From assembly GCA_965227445.1 (NCBI GenBank), contig OZ245751.1, forward strand, positions 2,666,001-2,730,000: a stretch of DNA of 64,000 nt, read 5' to 3'. How positions within the stretch are numbered: position 1 is the first letter of the stretch; the number at the start of each line of letters is the position of its first letter. The DNA is from DT-110 sp030148525. Lineage in GTDB: Bacteria; Bacteroidota; Bacteroidia; Chitinophagales; Saprospiraceae. A program made the position numbers and the translations under genes. Positions 7,063-16,581 of the stretch are shown here, piece after piece. The notes beneath the pieces were generated by a model. The model had not been told where the DNA came from. It worked only from the letters and a program-made list of their open reading frames with translations, and ran no database searches.

Positions 7063-9597
7063 TTAATGCATCACCTCTATCATACGACTGGTCGTTCCGG
7101 AAGGCGTGATCACCCTTAAGGCGTACATACCATTTTCCAAATCCCCCAGATCAATGCTGGTTCTGCGAGCATCTATGCGTTCGCCATACTTTACTCTTTG
7201 CCCGGTAAGACTAAACATCTCAAAACCCAGAATTCGCTCACCACCGTTCAAATGGAGTTGCAAGCGATTATTAGCGGGGTTCGGAAAAGATTTCAGGCGC
7301 TGGTCCAGGTCAATCCGGGTTGATGGTGTTTCCGCATCCGGAGATCCTGCAGCGGTCCCCAAATCGATGGTGACGGTATGTGGTGCCACGACAACACCTA
7401 CATTCTGTCCATTGCCCAGGGTCGCAGTGGCGGTAGAAATCCCTCCGAGTTCCACTTCAATTTTACCATCTTCATCCTTAATCCCGGAAATGTCATCGGA
7501 AATTACCAGGCGCAGTACACCGACCTTACCAAATCCGCTGATGGGAGTGCCATTCGTTCGGGTGAAACCGCTCTCCAACAGACCACGGGTGATGTTACGG
7601 GTCATAGTCAAAGCCGGAGAATTGTATTTGATCCAACTATTATTGGCAAATCCGATAGTCGCCGATCCCGGATCGAAGAACTGTGTGCTGTAGGGAATAC
7701 TGAAGGTGAATCCGTACAAATCTGTTGCTGGTGCATCTTCCGAGCCAACCACCATGTCCAGTTCTACCATATCGCCCGGCCTGGCCAGTACATCGCCTTC
7801 CAAACGAATCTGAAAATCATAAGCCGGGATCTTGGCAGCCGTCATGGAGTGGGTATTACCGTACCATTTGTTAATAGCTACAGTATCTAGGCTAGTGATC
7901 ACACTATCACCGTTGGTATCAACGTGTTTGATATTTGCTTCCACATTAGCTTCGAAATCAATATTCCAGTCATCCCCGTACTGGCCGTACCAAAGATTCA
8001 GGTCGCGCTCGGCGCGTCCTTCGCCAACCCGTCCCATGTGCAATCCAATGGGTAACAAGTCTTCCATATTGACAATGCCATCGAAGTTAGTATCACCTGC
8101 CCAAATACAATCGTCGAAGCACATGGGCTCAATACCCCCACCAATGTCGAGGATATCGATTTCAACCTTAATGTCTTTGCGTAATTTACACGTACCGTCG
8201 TTGGTGGACGTATTGCAAAAAGACAACTCAAATTGATCAACGCCTTCGTTGACCGACTCATCCGGGATATACAATATGAGGTTGTAACCGGATATTTGCT
8301 GTCCGTAAATTACCGTATCCTTCTGCCCTTCCAGAAAAATCACCTCGCCAAGATCACCTTGCGCTTTGATGTCGAAGGAGAAGTCACTGATGGGTACATT
8401 GTAACCGATGACCAGGGGCGTCTTTTTAGGGGTCGACATAAAGAACTTGCTGTAGGCAGGTTCGTAATTACTCACATAGACGGAGACCGTTGCCGTTTCG
8501 GGCTCTTCCCCACAGTTTGGATCCCGAATAGTGTAAGTGAACTCATCGATACCCACAAATCCATCGGGAGCCTGGTAGGAAATGAATCCCGGAGCCTCCG
8601 GATCAGTCGTAATACTGCCGTACCGGGGCTGACCAATACTCTGGAAACAGGATTCGTAGCCAAATAAATCGTTGGCCAGTACATCGATCTCTACAAAATC
8701 ACCGGGGCTAACGTTGGCTTTATCATCCAAAGCGAACTGATTGCGCTGAATATCCAGTACCGTAACCTCCACGACTTTGATATTGGTCTGGTGTTGGAAT
8801 TCCAGGTAATCAGTTCCTAAAAAGTCATCCTCCGGATAGTAGTAGGGCACCTGGGTCTGGCGGGAGAAGGATCCGTGAGCCGGATCATTGATTAAATCGT
8901 AGAGGGGCGAGACAAAGATGGGGACTGATTCGTTCTTGCTGGTGAAGACTTGAATGGTATCGCGTTGATTGGCAGACGGGTCGTTCACGGCTACGTTGAC
9001 GGTGGCCCGGTCGCATACACCGGTTCCATCGCAGACCGTGTAATTAAAGTTGGCAATGCCTTCGAAATCGGTGTCGGGAGTGAACAGGATTACGTTACGG
9101 CTGTGGTCTATTTCGGCCTGACCATTGTTGGTCATGGGAATGCTCACGAGGTCGAGCACTCCGTTGGAGCTTTGGTCATTGGCTACCGCATCAATTTCGA
9201 TGGGACCAGAGTTGACAGTAGTATAGTTGAGATCGTTCTCGGCGCGAACGGAATTTTTTAGGACTTTGACGGTGACGTTATACGTTTCCAGGCAATGACG
9301 TGGACTTGTACAAGTCATGTAGGTAAAAGAGAAGTTATCTGTACCATGAAAGCCGGCGCGGGGCTGGTAGGTAATGCGGTAAATATCGTCGAAGAGAATG
9401 GTGGGTAAGGTAATGAATCCGTCGTTCGGAAAAAGGGTGACCCCCAGACCGTACCGGATTTTTTTGTAGTGGCGGAAATCCAGCTCAGCTGTTTCTCCCA
9501 TGGCTATGGTAAGCGTCGTATCCCGTTGCGCCAGGATCGGGACACTTAGCAGCATAGCCAAAGCCACCAATGTGTTTTTGGGTAAAGATATATTCAT
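7063..9597 (-). CDS. T9SS-secreted multidomain surface protein with cadherin-like repeats and dockerin
   Basis: 844-aa exported protein. A Sec signal peptide (residues 1-23, ending ILAQ) is followed by tandem Ig/cadherin-like modules with the pattern VxANDxxxNG...FTPDxxFxGxxNFxYTVCD, typical of calcium-bound adhesin repeats. A dockerin-type Ca loop (GDTNFDGIVNMEDLLPI, ~510) comes next, then a cohesin-like beta domain (~610-740). The last ~80 residues are a type A T9SS sorting domain (SFPNPANN... to SRMIEVMH), which directs export across the outer membrane and is then cleaved. Ligand unknown. The gene stands alone; its terminator is the unit 3 hairpin. Confidence 0.9.
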   Translation of the reverse strand: MNISLPKNTLVALAMLLSVPILAQRDTTLTIAMGETAELDFRHYKKIRYGLGVTLFPNDGFITLPTILFDDIYRITYQPRAGFHGTDNFSFTYMTCTSPRHCLETYNVTVKVLKNSVRAENDLNYTTVNSGPIEIDAVANDQSSNGVLDLVSIPMTNNGQAEIDHSRNVILFTPDTDFEGIANFNYTVCDGTGVCDRATVNVAVNDPSANQRDTIQVFTSKNESVPIFVSPLYDLINDPAHGSFSRQTQVPYYYPEDDFLGTDYLEFQHQTNIKVVEVTVLDIQRNQFALDDKANVSPGDFVEIDVLANDLFGYESCFQSIGQPRYGSITTDPEAPGFISYQAPDGFVGIDEFTYTIRDPNCGEEPETATVSVYVSNYEPAYSKFFMSTPKKTPLVIGYNVPISDFSFDIKAQGDLGEVIFLEGQKDTVIYGQQISGYNLILYIPDESVNEGVDQFELSFCNTSTNDGTCKLRKDIKVEIDILDIGGGIEPMCFDDCIWAGDTNFDGIVNMEDLLPIGLHMGRVGEGRAERDLNLWYGQYGDDWNIDFEANVEANIKHVDTNGDSVITSLDTVAINKWYGNTHSMTAAKIPAYDFQIRLEGDVLARPGDMVELDMVVGSEDAPATDLYGFTFSIPYSTQFFDPGSATIGFANNSWIKYNSPALTMTRNITRGLLESGFTRTNGTPISGFGKVGVLRLVISDDISGIKDEDGKIEVELGGISTATATLGNGQNVGVVVAPHTVTIDLGTAAGSPDAETPSTRIDLDQRLKSFPNPANNRLQLHLNGGERILGFEMFSLTGQRVKYGERIDARRTSIDLGDLENGMYALRVITPSGTTSRMIEVMH

Positions 9598-10046
9598 GTG
9601 TCGTGGATTAAAACATTGCTTAGAAGCTAAGATACCAATTTATCGGGTAATAAAGGTGCGGCTTACGCCAAAAAAAACAAGCATTTTCGGCCTTTAGCCC
9701 TTTTGTGGTAACAGTTGTATTGATTTTTACAATATATGAATACGGTGAAATTCGTTAACTGTAGATTACGAATGCTTTTTGAAATAAAAACACACGTATA
9801 CGTAGGGGTTCAGCCTGGAATAAAAAAGTGTAGTGAAGTCGAAAAAGAAGGGTTAGACGCTTTCCGTGTTGCGTACGAACATAGAACGTGAGACAGTTCA
9901 ATTAGTTTTACTGTAATTCCCGTGTTTTTGTTTCAGTATCTCCATACTTTTTTGAGATATGCATCCGCTTCTTTTTTGCGAAAGCGAAACCAAATAGCAC
10001 CTCAGATTTTTACTACTTTAGATACCAAAATCAGCGGATCCCAAAC
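9598..10046. other. 450-bp intergenic region between divergent genes
   Basis: AT-rich with no credible gene. For the minus-strand T9SS gene, TATCTTAG near 9630 resembles a -7 element. Two T-tract/GAAA motifs occur: GCTTACGCC followed by A8 at 9661-9677 (sense to the T9SS gene) and TTTTTTGCGAAAGC at 9972-9985 (sense to the plus-strand gene). No hairpin terminators are seen. Confidence 0.5.
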
Positions 10047-11462
10047 ATGCGCCAAACCAGAGTCTATTCCATTCTTCAGCAATTTTCCCGCATTGAACAG
10101 AACCGGTGCCGGAAATACCTTCAATCGCCCTATTTCAATCAGAATGAGACGATTGTAGATCTGTTCGAACTCATACTTGAAGATATTCGCAAACCAGCCA
10201 GGGAAGATTGGAGCAAATCGGGTGTATGGGAAGCTCTAGCCCTGCCCCTGCCTGTGGACGATGTGCGTTTGCGCAAATATTTCAGCGATTTGCAGAAATT
10301 GGTGGAAGGTTATTTGGGACAACAAGTGTACGACCAGCGTGCAGTACAGCAGTACGAAAATATCATGGAATCCATCTCCCTTAAAAAGCTGGAAGGAATG
10401 GACGGCACTGCTAATCGAAAGGCCCGTAAAGCCCTTGAAAAAACCGACCACCGGTCTTCTCGCTTCTACCTGGACCAATACCTCATTGACAAACAGTTTT
10501 ACAACCTGACACAATTCGATACCAAGCGATCTGTACGGTCGAATATCGATCAGATGGCCGAGAATCTGGATCATTTCTTCCTGATCGAAAAACTGCGTTT
10601 TCACACCACTGTGCTCATGCAGAAGCGGTTAGTAAACTACGATTATAGTCTCTCCATGATGAATGAGATCGTGGACTATGCACGCAAACATCAGGAAGAC
10701 CTACCCAAATCTATTGGCCTGTACCTCAAGGTATTAAATCTATACGAAAAGGAAGAGGACATTCAACTCTACTACGAATATAAGGATGAATTGGCCAAGG
10801 TGGGCCACTTGTTTCCGTACGACGAACTGATCGAGATCTACCGCATTGGTACCAACTATTGTGTGCAAAAACTTAACCGCGGACAGTCCAACTTCCTGCA
10901 GGAACTCTTCGAGTTGTACGAAAAACTGATCGAGATGGAGGTGAAATTCAATCAGGATCTGAACCCCTGGGATTTCCGAAATGCCATTGTCGTTGCCCTG
11001 CGACTGGGTCATTACGATTGGACCGAAACCTTTATCAACGAAAATGCTCAGTGGATTCCCGAATCTTACCGGGATAATGCAGTTACCTTCAACCTGGCAA
11101 CCTTGTATTTTTACCGGCAGGATTACGATCAGGTGATCAAGTTATTGCGCTACGTCGAATACGATGATATCACCTATAACCTCAACTCCAAAACCATTCT
11201 CCTCCACACCTATTACGAGACCGACGAGATTGAATCGCTCTACTCCCTGTTCGAAAGTTTCCGGGTGTACCTCAACCGGAACAAATCCATCTCAGAAGCC
11301 AAAAAAGCCGACTACAAAAACCTCATCAAATACACAAAGAAACTGACCCGCATCCAGCCGGGAGACGATAAATCACTGCAAAAACTGACCAAGGAGATTC
11401 AGGAAACCAAACGTTTGGCATCCCGTAAGTGGCTGGTCGACAAGGTGGAAGAGCTGGTCTGA
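10047..11462 (+). CDS. uncharacterised helical protein (471 aa)
   Basis: No family I can name. It is soluble and almost wholly alpha-helical by composition, with no signal peptide or membrane segment, and its repeating helix-turn-helix spacing resembles TPR-like solenoids (for example FNLATLYFYRQDYDQVIKLLRYVEYDD, ~347-373). The N-terminus (RVYSILQQFSRIEQNRCRKYLQSPYFNQNE) resembles the start of a helical family I recall from Bacteroidota genomes but cannot identify. ATG at 10047. It stands alone between a long leader region and the 7-bp arrays. A protein-interaction scaffold is a guess from fold only. Confidence 0.8.
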   Translation: MRQTRVYSILQQFSRIEQNRCRKYLQSPYFNQNETIVDLFELILEDIRKPAREDWSKSGVWEALALPLPVDDVRLRKYFSDLQKLVEGYLGQQVYDQRAVQQYENIMESISLKKLEGMDGTANRKARKALEKTDHRSSRFYLDQYLIDKQFYNLTQFDTKRSVRSNIDQMAENLDHFFLIEKLRFHTTVLMQKRLVNYDYSLSMMNEIVDYARKHQEDLPKSIGLYLKVLNLYEKEEDIQLYYEYKDELAKVGHLFPYDELIEIYRIGTNYCVQKLNRGQSNFLQELFELYEKLIEMEVKFNQDLNPWDFRNAIVVALRLGHYDWTETFINENAQWIPESYRDNAVTFNLATLYFYRQDYDQVIKLLRYVEYDDITYNLNSKTILLHTYYETDEIESLYSLFESFRVYLNRNKSISEAKKADYKNLIKYTKKLTRIQPGDDKSLQKLTKEIQETKRLASRKWLVDKVEELV

Positions 11463-11485
11463 GACGGCTCCCTCCCTTCGGGCAT

Positions 11486-11595
11486 ACCGGCTGACGGCTG
11501 ACGGCTGACGGCTGACGGCTGACGGCTGACGGCTGACGGCTGACGGCTGACGGCTGACGGACGGCTGACGGCTGACGGCTGACGGCTGACGGCTA
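11486..11595. repeat. CGGCTGA heptamer array (about 15 copies)
   Basis: Near-perfect tandem heptamers CGGCTGA, with one 4-bp slip near 11558. It starts ~25 bp after the preceding stop codon, in the gap between convergent genes. Any transcript is GC-rich, and the array has no coding role. Confidence 0.9.
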
Positions 11596-11705
11596 AGTTT
11601 TTGTTTCACTCGGATATTGGCAAATGGAAGAACTAAAAACTTGTCTGCTTTTGCGGGCAAATCCGATGCAGTAATGAATCGCAAGAAGCAAACCGTTTAC
11701 CGTAG

Positions 11706-11798
11706 GCCGTGGACCGTGAGTCGTGGACCGTGAGCCGTGGACCGTGGGCCGTGGACCGTGAGTCGTGGACCGTGAGCCGTGGACCGTGGGCCGTGGAC
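11706..11798. repeat. CCGTGGA/CCGTGAG heptamer array with 42-bp higher-order unit
   Basis: Thirteen heptamers alternating CCGTGGA, CCGTGAG, TCGTGGA, CCGTGGG. Six of them make a 42-bp block that is repeated twice, so amplification occurred at two scales. It abuts the stop codon of the minus-strand phosphatase gene at 11800. The unit sequence is unrelated to the CGGCTGA array 110 bp away, but the period is the same. Confidence 0.9.
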
Positions 11799-11799
11799 C

Positions 11800-12885
11800 T
11801 TATCGCTTCAGCGATATTTCTAAATACACCGGCTGGTGGTCACTATACGCAAATTGCTGGTCTAATCCGCGCACTGTCAAGGCTTGCACGTTAGGAGAGA
11901 TGAGGAAAAAATCAATGAGGGTCACGAAGGTCTCTCCCGGCTCGTAGGGATCACGGATTTTCCGGTTGGTGGGAACCCGCGGATCATAGATCCATTGCCA
12001 ATCTGAGGGTAAAAATTCCGGTGAAATATTTTCCTGTGAATAACCATTGGTGTCCTTGGGGCCAAAGGTGTTGAACGGGAAATAGGGCGGGCATTGGTTC
12101 CAGTCGCCTCCGGCAACAACGTAGTTGCCTTTTTCGTATTCCTCCACAAATAACCGCTTCAGAAAGTCGAGCTGCTGGGCCTTCAGACTGCCATCATCGT
12201 AAGCCGAATTATGAATATTGTAAACCACTAATTCCTTTCCATTCGATACCGGATACCGGTGTACCGCAACACAGCGATCGAGTTGGAAAATCCGGGTAGG
12301 CCAACTAAAGGACCCCGGCAACTGATACCGTATACCCTGACTTGGAGTAAACCGCGAAAGCGTACCTAATCCACTGCGAACTTTACCGTACACCCGCCAC
12401 GGTTCTAAGAGGGGTACGGGAACTCTCTGTACTTGATAATTCACCGCAAAACTGGCGTAGTAATCCGGTACCGCTGAATGAACGCTGTCGAGCATATCCG
12501 CGAAATACGACCGCTTGGAGCTTCGGTCGACCTCCTGTAGTAAAAAGAAATCAGATTTCGTCTGCTGCATGAATTGCTCCATGCCATCAATATTTTTCTC
12601 TACCAGGTTGCGGGGTGAGTGCACCATATGCCCCCTCGACAACAGGGCTCCCGTATCAAAGAAGAAATCAGACTCGGCTCCGAGGCCTCCATAACCTGCA
12701 TTCCAACTAATAAAGCTTAGTACAGAGTCCCTGATCGTATCCACTTGTTTCTCGTGCAGAACCTCCACCGGGGCCTTCTGCAGGGGTTTAAAATCGGTCG
12801 AAGTACCTTGCAATAAAACCCAGAATAGATATCCCGCAAAAATCAAGATGACCACCACCGGAATCTGCCAGAACAAACGTTTCAT
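11800..12885 (-). CDS. membrane-anchored endonuclease/exonuclease/phosphatase (EEP) family protein
   Basis: 361 aa. A signal anchor at residues 4-26 (FWQIPVVVILIFAGYLFWVLL) places the EEP domain in the periplasm. Motifs of the metal-dependent phosphodiesterase/phosphatase fold are SWNAGYGG (Asn ligand), LLQEVDR (Glu), YNIHNSA, AGGDWNQCP (Asp/Asn) and the terminal SDHQPV (Asp-His). The substrate is unknown; relatives act on nucleic acids, sphingomyelin or inositol phosphates. The start lies 5 bp after the dapB stop, so the two are probably co-transcribed. Confidence 0.87.
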   Translation of the reverse strand: MKRLFWQIPVVVILIFAGYLFWVLLQGTSTDFKPLQKAPVEVLHEKQVDTIRDSVLSFISWNAGYGGLGAESDFFFDTGALLSRGHMVHSPRNLVEKNIDGMEQFMQQTKSDFFLLQEVDRSSKRSYFADMLDSVHSAVPDYYASFAVNYQVQRVPVPLLEPWRVYGKVRSGLGTLSRFTPSQGIRYQLPGSFSWPTRIFQLDRCVAVHRYPVSNGKELVVYNIHNSAYDDGSLKAQQLDFLKRLFVEEYEKGNYVVAGGDWNQCPPYFPFNTFGPKDTNGYSQENISPEFLPSDWQWIYDPRVPTNRKIRDPYEPGETFVTLIDFFLISPNVQALTVRGLDQQFAYSDHQPVYLEISLKR

Positions 12886-12890
12886 ATCAT

Positions 12891-13610
12891 CTATTTAATG
12901 CCTAATAAGTCCGCCATACCGAAGTAGCCACTTCGACCATTCATCCATTCAGCGGCCTTCAGGGCCCCTTTTGCAAAACCCTCGCGGCTGTGCGCTTCGT
13001 GCTTCAGGGTAATGGTATCGATCGGTGACCGATAGGTGACCTCGTGGGTGCCGGGTACATCGCCGGTCCGCTCCGAGATGATGGGAACTTCCGATGGTTT
13101 TGCTTCGGCTCCGCTGACCCATTTATTTTTGCGATCCAGGTACACAGTAATACCTTCCGCCAGCGTGATTGCCGTACCACTTGGTGCATCTAATTTTTGG
13201 GTGTGGTGGATTTCGCGCATAGTCACTTCGTACTGATCGTGGTCGTTCATCAGACGTGCCAAAACCCGATTCACCGCAAAGGTCAAATTCACACCGATAC
13301 TGAAATTAGAGGCATAAAAGAATCCCCCCTGCTGCTTTTCCCGCTCTTGCAAAACGACTTCCAACTCATCGAGCCACCCCGTAGTGCCACTCACTACCGG
13401 CACTCCGGCCCGGAAACACAGCAATAAATGCTCCACCGCCACTTCCGGACGGGTAAACTCCACCGCTACGTCAGCGTCTTTCAATCGATCCTCAGTCAGA
13501 TCACCGGCATTGTTGGAACCAATGGTCAGTACTATCTCGTGCCCGGCTTCGCGGGCAAATTCTTCGATGGTACGTCCCATCTTTCCGTAGCCGATTATGG
13601 CAAGTTTCAT
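12891..13610 (-). CDS. dapB: 4-hydroxy-tetrahydrodipicolinate reductase
   Basis: 239-aa cytosolic NAD(P)H enzyme of the lysine/meso-diaminopimelate pathway, which feeds peptidoglycan. The nucleotide-binding GYGKMG is near residue 7, followed by VEFTRPE, SGTTGW and SNFSIGVN. The substrate loop HHTQKLDAPSGTA carries the catalytic His pair and Lys. It is shorter than the E. coli enzyme (273 aa), as I recall for Bacteroidota. ATG at 13610, 5 bp from the edge of a heptamer array that therefore forms its mRNA leader. It lies between mutS upstream and the EEP gene downstream. Confidence 0.95.
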   Translation of the reverse strand: MKLAIIGYGKMGRTIEEFAREAGHEIVLTIGSNNAGDLTEDRLKDADVAVEFTRPEVAVEHLLLCFRAGVPVVSGTTGWLDELEVVLQEREKQQGGFFYASNFSIGVNLTFAVNRVLARLMNDHDQYEVTMREIHHTQKLDAPSGTAITLAEGITVYLDRKNKWVSGAEAKPSEVPIISERTGDVPGTHEVTYRSPIDTITLKHEAHSREGFAKGALKAAEWMNGRSGYFGMADLLGIK

Positions 13611-13614
13611 AAAA

Positions 13615-13733
13615 GAGGTTTGAGGTTTGAGGTTTGAGGTTTGAGGTTTGAGGTTTGAGGTTTGAGGTTTGAGGTTTGGTGCCAGGTCACCTCAGACCTA
13701 ACCTCATACCTCAAACCCCATACCTCAAACCTG
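13615..13733. repeat. GAGGTTT heptamer array with inverted half, overlapping the mutS stop
   Basis: About nine perfect GAGGTTT units (13615-13678), a short loop, then complementary CCTCATACCTCAAAC-type units to 13733. It can form a ~45-nt arm hairpin between mutS and dapB. The mutS stop codon (TGA, 13725-13727) lies within the repeat. Confidence 0.9.
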
Positions 13734-16361
13734 ATCAATAATATTCTTCAGTTCGTTAAGCTTCATCATGCATTCTATGGGCGTCATGCTGTTGATGTCG
13801 ACATCTTCCAGTAATTCTTTCACCTGTTTCGCTTGTGGATCAGATGCCTCAAAGATGCTCAACTGCATGGGCGGAGCCGTAAAGTCCTCCGTTGCTGGTT
13901 TGGGGGCTCGCATACCCTCGGTGGCGCCATTCTGTTCGATGGATTTTTGCTCCAGCTGGTGTAGCAGATTGTTAGCACGGTCGACGATCGAATTAGGCAT
14001 TCCAGCAAGTTTGGCTACGTGGATACCAAAGCTGTGCTGGCTGCCTCCGGCGGTTAGCTTCCGCAAAAAGACGATCTTCTGACCGACTTCCCGGGTCGCA
14101 ATATGGAAATTTTTAATCCGCTCAAAACGGTTGGCCAACTCGTTCAATTCGTGGTAGTGAGTGGCAAACAAAGTCTTCGGACGGCCTCCGGCATTATTGT
14201 GCAGATACTCTGCAATCGACCAGGCGATGGAAATGCCGTCGTAGGTACTCGTACCCCGTCCGATCTCATCCAGCAGAATGAGCGACCGATCCGACAGGTT
14301 ATTCATTATGCTGGCTGTTTCGTTCATTTCCACCATAAAGGTCGACTCTCCCGAGCTGATGTTATCCGAAGCACCTACCCGCGTAAACACCTTATCGACG
14401 ATTCCAAGGCTGGCAGCCCCGGCCGGAACGAAACTCCCCATTTGTGCCATTAGGCTGATGAGAGCCGTTTGGCGTAACAGGGCCGATTTACCGGCCATAT
14501 TGGGACCAGTGATCATCAGTATCTGTTGTTCTTCATTGTCGAGGTACACATCGTTGGGCACGTACCTTTCACCCAGTGTCAATTGCTGTTCAATCACCGG
14601 ATGACGGCCCTCCTTAATATTCAAGGCGTACCCTTCATTCATATCGGGGCGGCAATACTCATTTTTCAATGCAACGCTGGCAAAACCCAACAGGCAATCC
14701 AGTCGGGCGATGATGGCGGCATTGGATTGGACCGGCTGGATGAAATCCGCTAAATGGATCACTAATTGTTCGAACAGGCGATCTTCCAGGTCTAAAATTT
14801 TCTCCTCAGCGCCCAGAATTTTAGATTCCAGTTGCTTGAGCTCATCGGTGATATAGCGCTCGGAATTGGTCAGAGTCTGTTTGCGTACCCATTCTTCCGG
14901 CACTTTATCCTTATGGCGATTGGTCACCTCCAGATAGTACCCAAAGACATTATTGAACCCGATCTTGAGTTTGGAAATCCCCGAGGCTTCGCTTTCCCGC
15001 TGCTGAATGCCGAGCAGCAGGTCTTTGCTGTTCTGTACGATGCTTCGCAATTCATCAAGTTCCGCATGGGCACCGTCGGCAATCACCCCTCCCTTCGAAA
15101 GGTTTACCGGTGGTTCCTCAACGAGGGTACGACGTATTTCTTCGGTGAGTTTAGGGCAGGGATTCAGCCCATCAGCCATCGTTTCCAAACGGGTAAGGCC
15201 GCAGTCGATCAATTTCTCTTTGGTGGGTTGGATGAGCTCCAGGGCCTTACACAGTTGGACAATCTCCCGCGGATTGACTTTCTGCAGCGGCACTTTTGAA
15301 ATTAGTCGTTCCATATCGCCCAATTGCCGGATGAGCTGCCGCAGTTCGTCGGCCAGTTCTTGCCCATCCAGAAAGAACTGAACTACCTGATGGCGCGCTT
15401 CGATCGCTTCCAGCGATTTCAGGGGCAATACCACCCATTTTTTCAAGAGGCGGGCTCCCATAGGAGAAACCGTATGGTCCAGAATTTGTATCAGGGGTAC
15501 TCCCGTATCGTGCGGACTATATATAAGCTCCAGATTACGGATGGTAAAGCGGTCGAGCCAAACGTAATGATCTGGTTGCACCCGGCTCATGCGGGCGATG
15601 TGTTGCACGTTTTTGTTTTCCGTGGTCTCCAGGTAATGCAGAATGGCTCCGGATGCAATCTGCCCCAGCTCTAATTCTTCCACTCCGAAACCCTTGAGGC
15701 TTTGCACGCCAAAATGGTTCAACAGTTTTTCCCGCGTAAAGTCGAGGGTATAAATCCATTCGTCGAGCGTGAAAGTGTAAAAGCTGTCGCCAAAGTGCCC
15801 CTCAAACTCCTTGCGCTTATCTTTGGAGAACAGTATCTCGGAGGGGCGGAAGCTTTGCAACAATTTATCGGCATAGGGTTGGTCGCCCTCACTGATCAGG
15901 AATTCCCCCGTAGAGATATCCAGGAAGGCAACCCCTACCCTGCCCTTGCGTCCGTAGGCCACGGATGCCAGAAAGTTATTGCTTTTATGGTCGAGCAGTT
16001 GGTCATCGATGGCCAGTCCGGGAGTCACGATTTCGGTAACCCCTCGTTTCACGATCTTTTTCTGAGGACTGGGTTTTTCCAATTGCTCACAGATAGCTAC
16101 CCGGAAACCTGCACGAACCAGGCGGGGTAAATACAAATCCATGGAATGGTGTGGAAAACCGGCCAATTCAATATCACTCCCCCCATTATTCCGGCTGGTC
16201 AGGATAATACCGAGCACCTGGGAGGCTTTTACTGCATCCTCCCCAAAGGTTTCGTAGAAATCGCCCACGCGAAACAATAATATAGCCTCCGGGTGTTTGC
16301 TTTTCACCTGGAAATACTGCTTCATCAGGGGCGTAACTTTCTTACTTTTGCTTTTAGCCAT
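13725..16361 (-). CDS. mutS: DNA mismatch repair protein MutS
   Basis: 878-aa mismatch sensor, full length. The mismatch-binding Phe-x-Glu motif (GDFYETF) is near residue 35; then come the connector, lever and clamp domains and the C-terminal ABC ATPase with Walker A GPNMAGKSALLRQ, signature SSGESTFMVEM, Walker B LILLDEIGRGTSTYDG and the His-loop ATHYHEL. The end (MKLNELKNIIDQV) is the family's normal finish, followed at once by the heptamer array that provides the stop. MutL is not nearby. The promoter is TATATTTG at 16403-16396. Confidence 0.98.
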   Translation of the reverse strand: MAKSKSKKVTPLMKQYFQVKSKHPEAILLFRVGDFYETFGEDAVKASQVLGIILTSRNNGGSDIELAGFPHHSMDLYLPRLVRAGFRVAICEQLEKPSPQKKIVKRGVTEIVTPGLAIDDQLLDHKSNNFLASVAYGRKGRVGVAFLDISTGEFLISEGDQPYADKLLQSFRPSEILFSKDKRKEFEGHFGDSFYTFTLDEWIYTLDFTREKLLNHFGVQSLKGFGVEELELGQIASGAILHYLETTENKNVQHIARMSRVQPDHYVWLDRFTIRNLELIYSPHDTGVPLIQILDHTVSPMGARLLKKWVVLPLKSLEAIEARHQVVQFFLDGQELADELRQLIRQLGDMERLISKVPLQKVNPREIVQLCKALELIQPTKEKLIDCGLTRLETMADGLNPCPKLTEEIRRTLVEEPPVNLSKGGVIADGAHAELDELRSIVQNSKDLLLGIQQRESEASGISKLKIGFNNVFGYYLEVTNRHKDKVPEEWVRKQTLTNSERYITDELKQLESKILGAEEKILDLEDRLFEQLVIHLADFIQPVQSNAAIIARLDCLLGFASVALKNEYCRPDMNEGYALNIKEGRHPVIEQQLTLGERYVPNDVYLDNEEQQILMITGPNMAGKSALLRQTALISLMAQMGSFVPAGAASLGIVDKVFTRVGASDNISSGESTFMVEMNETASIMNNLSDRSLILLDEIGRGTSTYDGISIAWSIAEYLHNNAGGRPKTLFATHYHELNELANRFERIKNFHIATREVGQKIVFLRKLTAGGSQHSFGIHVAKLAGMPNSIVDRANNLLHQLEQKSIEQNGATEGMRAPKPATEDFTAPPMQLSIFEASDPQAKQVKELLEDVDINSMTPIECMMKLNELKNIIDQV

Positions 16362-16395
16362 GCCGAGGTTGGATTGGTTCGCTTTCGCAAAAAAA

Positions 16396-16403
16396 CAAAT
16401 ATA
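16396..16403 (-). promoter_or_regulatory. TATATTTG -7 element of mutS
   Basis: Exact TAnnTTTG match on the minus strand, ~35 bp before the mutS ATG, with TTT ~21 bp further upstream as a weak -33. The leader then carries TTTTTTTGCGAAAGC (16395-16381). Confidence 0.55.
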
Positions 16404-16498
16404 CTCCGACCACCCCGAAATGAGAAACTAAGCTGGCCCTACCCTGGACATATACGTCGAAATCTCGAATAAGCGGAACACAAAGAGCATGCTATACG

Positions 16499-16530
16499 TT
16501 TGAATATCTAAGTTGGGCCATGTATTTTTA
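16499..16530 (+). promoter_or_regulatory. promoter of the ferredoxin gene
   Basis: TTTG (16499-16502), 20 bp, then TATTTTTA (16523-16530), one mismatch from TAnnTTTG. It predicts a start near 16535 and a ~45-nt leader. An ATG at 16513 would lie inside the promoter. Confidence 0.55.
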
Positions 16531-16581
16531 CCGGCCGGCAACTATGTAACCCAAGCACTGTTTGACATAAAAAAGACTACT

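Noticed and set aside
11486..11798. Possible CRISPR array
   Set aside because: Unit is 7 bp with no spacers and no cas genes.
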